A stretch of 9,675 bases of DNA from Lewinella sp039816955. Lineage in GTDB: Bacteria > Bacteroidota > Bacteroidia > Chitinophagales > Saprospiraceae. The notes below the pieces were generated by a model. That model saw only the letters and a program-made list of their open reading frames with translations, was not told the origin of the DNA and did not search any database. Each line of letters begins with the position of its first letter. Within the stretch, counting starts at the first letter, position 1. Positions 5,723 through 9,675 of this stretch are shown piece by piece. The stretch spans positions 1 through 9,675 of the forward strand of contig JBCBWU010000245.1 in NCBI GenBank assembly GCA_039816955.1. The letters are read 5' to 3'. The translations under genes were made by a program, and so were the position numbers.

Positions 5723-7591
5723 ATGATTTATCTGGAGCTCGAGAACGTTTCCAAATCTTACGGTGAAAAAGTGCTTTTTGATCGGGTCAACTTGCCGGTC
5801 AACAAGGGCAATAAAGTAGCACTAGTCGCTAAGAATGGCACAGGTAAGTCCACACTCTTGCGGATTGCCGCAAGGGTAGATTTGCCAGAAGGTGTAGGAG
5901 CCAAAGTATACCAACACCGGGATGCCCGTATCCACTATCTAGTGCAGGAGCCTGATTTTGGTGAAAACCAGACAGTGCTCGACGCGGTGTTTGAGGGAGA
6001 GAATCCCATGCTTAAGGCCATTGAGCGTTACGAGCGGGCACTGCTGTTGCCAGATAAGGCCGATGATCTGCAGGCGGCCCTCAGTAAGATGGATGAGCTG
6101 CAAGCATGGGACTTTGAATCCCGCATTAAGGAAGTACTCAGCAAGCTGCGCATTGAGGATCTAAAGCAGATGGTGCGCCACCTCTCCGGTGGTCAACGTA
6201 AGCGCCTGGCGCTGGCTAAACTCATTATTGACGAACCGGATCTGATTATTCTGGATGAGCCTACCAACCACCTGGATCTGGATATGATTGAATGGCTGGA
6301 GGAATTTCTTCAGCAACCGAATCTAACCATTCTGATGGTAACCCACGACCGCTACTTTCTGGAGCGGGTATGCGACTACATAGTGGAGCTGGACCAGGGG
6401 CAATTATTCCGCTATAGCGGGAATTATAGCGACTATCTTGATAAGAAATCCACTCGCTACGAAATAGCTGGTAACGAGCATGAGAAGAATAAGAAAATGC
6501 TCAAGCGCGAGCTGGAGTGGCTTAACCGGCAACCTAAGGCGCGGGGCACTAAAGGAAAAGCTCGGGTAAGCAGTGTGCTGGAACTGAAGGATAAAGTTCA
6601 CAGTTTTAAGCGGGACGCCGAGCTGCAGATTGATATCAAAGGGCAACGCCTGGGTAAGAAGATTTTAGAAGCCCACAATGTGGGTAAGTCCTACGGGGAT
6701 AAGGTTATTCTTAAGGATTTCGACTACAAATTTCGCAAAGGAGAACGCGTAGGTATTGCCGGGCCTAATGGTGTTGGTAAAACGACCTTCCTACATCTTC
6801 TCACCCAACAGGAACGACCAACGAGCGGGAAAATCGTGGTAGGGGGGAATACCGTTTTTGGTTACTACACCCAAGATGGTATAAACCTGAAGGAGGACCA
6901 ACGGGTGATTGATGTAATCCGCGATATTGCTGAATACATCCCATTGGAGAAGGGGGCCAAACTAACTGCTCCTCAGTTGCTGGAACGCTTTATGTTTCCA
7001 CGTTCCCAGCAGCAGGTTTATGTGAGTCAGTTGAGTGGGGGTGAACGTCGTCGCCTCTATCTGCTCACGATCTTGATGCAGAACCCCAACTTTCTCATTC
7101 TTGATGAGCCTACCAATGACCTTGACATCATGACCCTCAATGTTTTGGAGGACTTCCTGATGGATTTTCCGGGCTGTATCATCATCGTTTCTCACGATCG
7201 TTTCTTCTTGGACAAACTCGTTGACCACCTCTTCGTCTTTGAAGGGGAAGGTAAGATTAGAGATTTCCTGGGTTCTTATACGGAATACCGCCTTGATCAA
7301 CGCGAACGCGAACGTGCCCAACGCCGCGAAGAACGTGCCGAGCAACAACAGCGTAAAGCGGAAGCTGAAGAGGCCAAGCCAGGCCTAACGCAAGACCAAC
7401 GCAAACAAATTAAGCGCCTGGAAAATAAGATCAGCAAGCTGGAAACCAAGAAAACGGAGATCACCGAAATGTTTAACGATACCACGCTAAGCGCCGAACG
7501 TATTACCGAACTCTCGGTAGAACTTGGAGAAGTGAAAGACCAAATCGAAGAACTGGAAATGGAGTGGATGGAATTGGTGGATCAGGCCTAA
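5723..7591 (+). CDS. uup: ABC-F family ATPase (Uup-like), soluble twin-NBD protein
   Basis: A 622-residue protein with two ABC ATPase domains and no membrane segments, the ABC-F pattern of ribosome-associated factors rather than transporters. NBD1: Walker A AKNGTGKST (36-44), signature LSGGQ (154-158), Walker B LIILDEP (174-180), His208. Between the NBDs lies a charged helical linker (about 243-305), the region that reaches into the ribosomal E site in EttA-like proteins. NBD2: GPNGVGKTT (347-355), LSGGE (437-441), LILDEP (458-463), His491. Residues about 525-622 are a charged coiled coil, which favours Uup over EttA; in E. coli Uup this tail binds DNA. The start is ATG 5723, giving MIYLELENVSKSYG, the usual N-terminus. 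The frame runs open upstream to 5594 only because it overlaps the Gly/Arg-rich helicase tail. Probably co-transcribed with the helicase. The ABC-F call is firm; the Uup assignment is moderate. Confidence 0.92.
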   Translation: MIYLELENVSKSYGEKVLFDRVNLPVNKGNKVALVAKNGTGKSTLLRIAARVDLPEGVGAKVYQHRDARIHYLVQEPDFGENQTVLDAVFEGENPMLKAIERYERALLLPDKADDLQAALSKMDELQAWDFESRIKEVLSKLRIEDLKQMVRHLSGGQRKRLALAKLIIDEPDLIILDEPTNHLDLDMIEWLEEFLQQPNLTILMVTHDRYFLERVCDYIVELDQGQLFRYSGNYSDYLDKKSTRYEIAGNEHEKNKKMLKRELEWLNRQPKARGTKGKARVSSVLELKDKVHSFKRDAELQIDIKGQRLGKKILEAHNVGKSYGDKVILKDFDYKFRKGERVGIAGPNGVGKTTFLHLLTQQERPTSGKIVVGGNTVFGYYTQDGINLKEDQRVIDVIRDIAEYIPLEKGAKLTAPQLLERFMFPRSQQQVYVSQLSGGERRRLYLLTILMQNPNFLILDEPTNDLDIMTLNVLEDFLMDFPGCIIIVSHDRFFLDKLVDHLFVFEGEGKIRDFLGSYTEYRLDQRERERAQRREERAEQQQRKAEAEEAKPGLTQDQRKQIKRLENKISKLETKKTEITEMFNDTTLSAERITELSVELGEVKDQIEELEMEWMELVDQA

Positions 7592-7606
7592 TGGAATGCA
7601 AAGATG

Positions 7607-7657
7607 GAATTTAGGAGTTTGCTTTTTTTCTGTATTTTTAGTCTAAACTCCATATTC
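7607..7657 (+). terminator. Imperfect inverted repeat with T-run after the ABC-F gene
   Basis: GGAGTTT (7614-7620) pairs with AAACTCC (7645-7651), extended past a small bulge by GAAT (7607-7610) with ATTC (7654-7657). The loop is about 24 bases and contains seven T (7623-7629). A terminator is expected here, 15 bases past the ABC-F stop, but having the T-run in the loop is not the classic form. The other bases between 7592 and 7695 show no clear signal, and no good -7 box precedes the sheath fragment. Confidence 0.25.
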
Positions 7658-7695
7658 TGTATCCTCCACTTTGCTTTGGAGCAAGCCTAATTCTG

Positions 7696-8121
7696 ATGAT
7701 GAACGCTAATAATCCCCAAACACCTGGGGTTTATACGGTTGAAAAAAATGCTTTTCCACCGTCTGCCGCACAAGTTCCTACCGCGATCCCCGCCTTCGTT
7801 GGTTATACCGAAAAAGCTGAAAATCAAGTTAAGTCTCTGGTGAACCAGCCAATTCTGATAAACTCTTTGAGTGAATACAATGCCTATTTTGGTGGTGCTC
7901 CTGAATATCAGTTCCCAATTATTGAAGTTCCATCAACTGGTTCAGGTGAAACGCAGACTCCTCCTGCGCCGGGCACGTATGACTTCACTATTCCTCCTAA
8001 GTACTACAAAATTGGTCCTGCCCAGCAAAATATGCTGTTCTACATGTACAACTGTATACGGCTATTCTATTTAAGAGATGCTATGTTTAGCAACTCCTCA
8101 AGTTCTTTGAAAATTTTCTAG
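7696..8121 (+). pseudogene. Truncated contractile tail sheath protein (5' fragment, phage-tail or eCIS type)
   Basis: The 141-residue open frame begins like a contractile tail sheath protein: TPGVYTVEKNAFPPSAAQVP, then TAIPAFVGYTEKAE (about 29-42), a strand ending in INSLSEYNAYFGGAP (about 55-69), a short Pro/Gly-rich insert, and QQNMLFYMYNCIRLFY (about 110-125). Family members run to several hundred residues and continue after 'slrlFY' with an Asn/Gly-rich turn (NGGG.CYIVSVG). Here the match stops at about base 8070 and is replaced by RDAMFSNSSSSLKIF and a TAG at 8119-8121. The continuation is in no other + frame: both alternatives stop within a few codons. About three quarters of the gene is missing, as are the tube, baseplate and AAA ATPase genes of an injection system. 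It is therefore a relic and is unlikely to build a sheath. Whether it came from a prophage or an extracellular injection system cannot be told. Confidence 0.8.
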
Positions 8122-8124
8122 ATT

Positions 8125-8148
8125 AGCACTACCAAAAGAGGTAAAGCT
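8125..8148 (-). terminator. Hairpin directly after the stop of the secreted-protein gene
   Basis: On the - strand the sequence right after the TAG reads AGCTTTACC, a 6-base loop, then GGTAGTGCT: a 9-base stem with one mismatch and one G-U pair. Only a short, interrupted T stretch follows, so it is at best a weak terminator. Confidence 0.3.
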
Positions 8149-9030
8149 CTAGTAGCATTCTACCTCATCAAGAACATAATATCTGGCACCATTCAGAAAG
8201 GTACGGCTTTCCTCGTAGGTTACTTGCAGACTCTCATAATGTCCGTCAGTATAGTTAAGTTGCAAGTAGACCTCTCCACGGTCATCAATAAACTCGTAGG
8301 TGCCATGACCTTGACCCGCTTTCAAATATGGGTCATGATTGGGGCTGCTAACGTTAAGGTAGCTACTTCCATAAAAAGTGAAAGTACCGTTAGGACATAG
8401 GTTGATCTCTTTATTGATGCTATAGCCTCCTCCGCCGGGCGTATCTGAATTGTAGTTTTCAACGTACTTCAAGTGCTTGTTGGCTAAGTATTGGCGTACT
8501 TGCTGAGCATTGAAGTCTGGATTTAGACCTAGATTGGAATTGGTAGCAATGGATGGAGAAAAGGAAACGGAAGCCGCCACTTCATTCGCCAGTTCATCGG
8601 TTCTAGCAGCGTACAGGTTATCATTAATCAGTGAAAAAATGACAATTCCTTGCCCGTGTGGGTTAATCAATGCGACGGACTTACCTTTTACAGCCTGTCC
8701 TTGCAGAGTACCTTGGTAGATACCTTCCACCCTATTTAAAGCTGTACTTGAAATTCCACCGACTGGGTACAGGTTGATCAACTCGTCATGAAGCCCCTGT
8801 TGCATTTGTTCGATGAGCTTATCCTTGGTTTTTGCTGGATGGAATAACATGGCGATGATACCTGCTTCTTGGTTGGAGGCCATCACAAATACTTCGTCTA
8901 GCTCTTCTCCAATCCACTGTTGGGGTATGGTAAACGATATGCCTTCTTCTGGGTAATTAACGGAGCCCGTGATCTGGCCAAATAGGAGACTCGTAAATAT
9001 CATAGCAAAAAAGAAACAGGGACCCTTCAT
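8149..9030 (-). CDS. Secreted two-domain protein of unknown function
   Basis: I do not recognise this 293-residue protein as a named family. Residues 1-18 are a signal peptide (MKG, then a Phe/Leu-rich core ending LLFGQ), so it is exported, most likely to the periplasm. Residues about 24-158 form a first domain opening with YPEEGISFTIPQQW and continuing with strands and a helix (AGIIAMLFHP, KLIEQMQQGLHDEL, GIVIFSLINDNLYAA); this order resembles DcrB/PsbP-type folds, which is only an impression. A linker with Gly-rich PGGGGYS (about 198-204) leads to a beta-rich C-terminal domain (NGTFTFYGSSY, GHGTYEFIDDRGEVYLQLNY, RTFLNGARYYVL) of the small-barrel, lipocalin-like kind. There are no catalytic motifs, no T9SS tail and no lipobox. 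The ATG at 9030 precedes the signal peptide. It converges on the truncated sheath gene (27 bases between stops) and diverges from htpG, so it appears to be monocistronic. Confidence 0.8.
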   Translation of the reverse strand: MKGPCFFFAMIFTSLLFGQITGSVNYPEEGISFTIPQQWIGEELDEVFVMASNQEAGIIAMLFHPAKTKDKLIEQMQQGLHDELINLYPVGGISSTALNRVEGIYQGTLQGQAVKGKSVALINPHGQGIVIFSLINDNLYAARTDELANEVAASVSFSPSIATNSNLGLNPDFNAQQVRQYLANKHLKYVENYNSDTPGGGGYSINKEINLCPNGTFTFYGSSYLNVSSPNHDPYLKAGQGHGTYEFIDDRGEVYLQLNYTDGHYESLQVTYEESRTFLNGARYYVLDEVECY

Positions 9031-9146
9031 TTAATCAGGTTTTAGGTTGTGAATGGAAGCTTAAAAGTAGCAAATTAATTTACTCATCATCGAGACGAAT
9101 CCGCCAGGTGGTTTCTATCAGAGCTGTCGATTTTACACCTGCTACT

Positions 9147-9164
9147 GCCAAATTTGCCAAATTG
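9147..9164. repeat. Tandem 9-base near-repeat upstream of htpG
   Basis: GCCAAATTT (9147-9155) is followed immediately by GCCAAATTG (9156-9164), identical in 8 of 9 positions. The second copy overlaps the TTGACA (9162-9167) that may form the htpG -35 element. It could be a paired binding site for a regulator on one face of the helix, or chance in AT-rich sequence. Confidence 0.4.
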
Positions 9165-9194
9165 ACAGCCCGAATCCCTCTGGCATAACCTTTG
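9162..9194 (+). promoter_or_regulatory. htpG: Candidate htpG promoter
   Basis: TTGACA (9162-9167) is followed after 16-17 bases by CATAAC/ATAACC (9184-9190), a sigma70-like pair. The overlapping TAACCTTTG (9186-9194) resembles the Bacteroidota -7 box with one extra base. The predicted leader is about 45 bases. No CIRCE element is seen in 9031-9243. The rest of this divergent region, including the upstream side of the - strand gene, shows no confident signal. Confidence 0.35.
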
Positions 9195-9243
9195 CCCTAG
9201 GCATACTTGTGATTCCATTTGTAAAAACGCTATTCCAATAAAT

Positions 9244-9675
9244 ATGAAGAAAGGTAACATTGCCGTACAGACGGAGAACATTTTTCCGATCATTAAGCAA
9301 TTCCTCTATTCTGATCAGGAGATCTTCCTGCGGGAACTGATTTCCAACGCGGTGGACGCTACCACCAAGCTTAAAACCCTGGCCGCTAAAGGTGAACCCA
9401 CCGGAGAACTCGGCGACCTCACCATTGAGGTAATTCTCGATAAAGACAACAAGACCCTGACCATCCGTGACCGTGGTATCGGTATGACGGAGGAAGAGGT
9501 AGAAAAGTACCTCAATCAGGTGGCTTTTTCCAGTGCATCGGATTTTCTGGAGAAGTATAAGGATGAAGCCAGCATCATTGGCCATTTCGGTTTAGGTTTC
9601 TACTCCGCTTTTATGGTGGCTGATAAGGTCGAGGCGGTAACCAAATCTTACCAGGAAGGTTCGCAGGGTGTAACC
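9244..9675 (+). CDS. htpG: Molecular chaperone HtpG (bacterial Hsp90), 5' part
   Basis: The first 144 codons of htpG, running off the window with no stop. HtpG is a cytosolic, dimeric, ATP-driven chaperone that remodels client proteins, often with DnaK. Visible is the N-terminal GHKL ATPase domain: ENIFPIIKQFLYSDQEIFLRELISNA, with the ATP-site residues E31 and N35, then VDATTKLKTL, the DRGIGMT motif (76-82, D76 contacting adenine) and the glycine-rich lid loop GHFGLGFYSAFMVAD (113-127). SNAVDATTKLKTLAAKGE instead of the proteobacterial SNASDALDKL is usual for Bacteroidota HtpG. The start is ATG 9244, giving MKKGNIAVQTENIFP; no Shine-Dalgarno is seen. The middle and C-terminal dimerisation domains lie outside the window. 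Divergent from the secreted-protein gene. Confidence 0.96.
   Translation, partial: MKKGNIAVQTENIFPIIKQFLYSDQEIFLRELISNAVDATTKLKTLAAKGEPTGELGDLTIEVILDKDNKTLTIRDRGIGMTEEEVEKYLNQVAFSSASDFLEKYKDEASIIGHFGLGFYSAFMVADKVEAVTKSYQEGSQGVT

Noticed and set aside
6962..7348. 128-codon - strand open frame
   Set aside because: Antisense to NBD2 of the ABC-F gene; no signal peptide or motif of its own.
8123..8131. TTAGCACTA resembling half of a CIRCE element
   Set aside because: The matching GAGTGCTAA half is absent at the required 9-base spacing, and the site is over 1 kb from htpG.
9142..9585. 147-codon - strand open frame
   Set aside because: Antisense to htpG and its promoter region; htpG is clear from the GHKL motifs.
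1..9675. CRISPR array, tRNA, complete insertion sequence or prophage
   Set aside because: No regularly spaced repeats, cloverleaf, transposase or integrase frame was seen; the sheath fragment is the only trace of phage-like genes.

Overview
The window looks like ordinary chromosome of a Bacteroidota bacterium, most likely a Saprospiria/Lewinella-like marine member; the class is an inference. Supporting signs are a C-terminal tail resembling a type IX secretion (T9SS) sorting domain at the left edge, a Bacteroidota-type promoter box (TAnnTTTG) before the helicase gene, the near absence of Shine-Dalgarno sequences, two probable TTG starts, and an HtpG that starts with the sequence typical of this phylum. 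Base composition is balanced, near 48-50% GC.

Layout from left to right: the 3' end of a probable T9SS-exported protein (+, 1-114); a perfect palindrome; an AraC-type regulator (+, 246-1076) with its own terminator; a secreted S41-family serine peptidase (+, 1141-2430); a hairpin with a T-run between convergent genes; a FadD-type long-chain acyl-CoA synthetase (-, 2545-4212); a divergent promoter region; a DEAD-box RNA helicase (+, real start probably 4444) followed 22 bases later by an ABC-F ATPase (+, 5723-7591), likely one operon; a truncated contractile-tail sheath gene (+, 7696-8121); a secreted protein of unknown function (-, 8149-9030); a divergent promoter region; and the first 144 codons of htpG (+, 9244 to the window end). 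No gap between genes exceeds about 230 bases.

The genes do not form one pathway. Helicase and ABC-F both plausibly act on RNA or ribosomes and are probably co-transcribed. FadD activates fatty acids and HtpG is the bacterial Hsp90. The T9SS-tailed protein, the peptidase and the 8149-9030 protein are exported products.

No intact undescribed system is visible. The items most worth a second look are the orphan sheath fragment, which ends abruptly at about base 8070 where non-sheath sequence begins, and a pair of palindromes (128-162 and 2494-2526) sharing a 10-base core. No tRNA, rRNA, CRISPR array or intact insertion sequence was seen.
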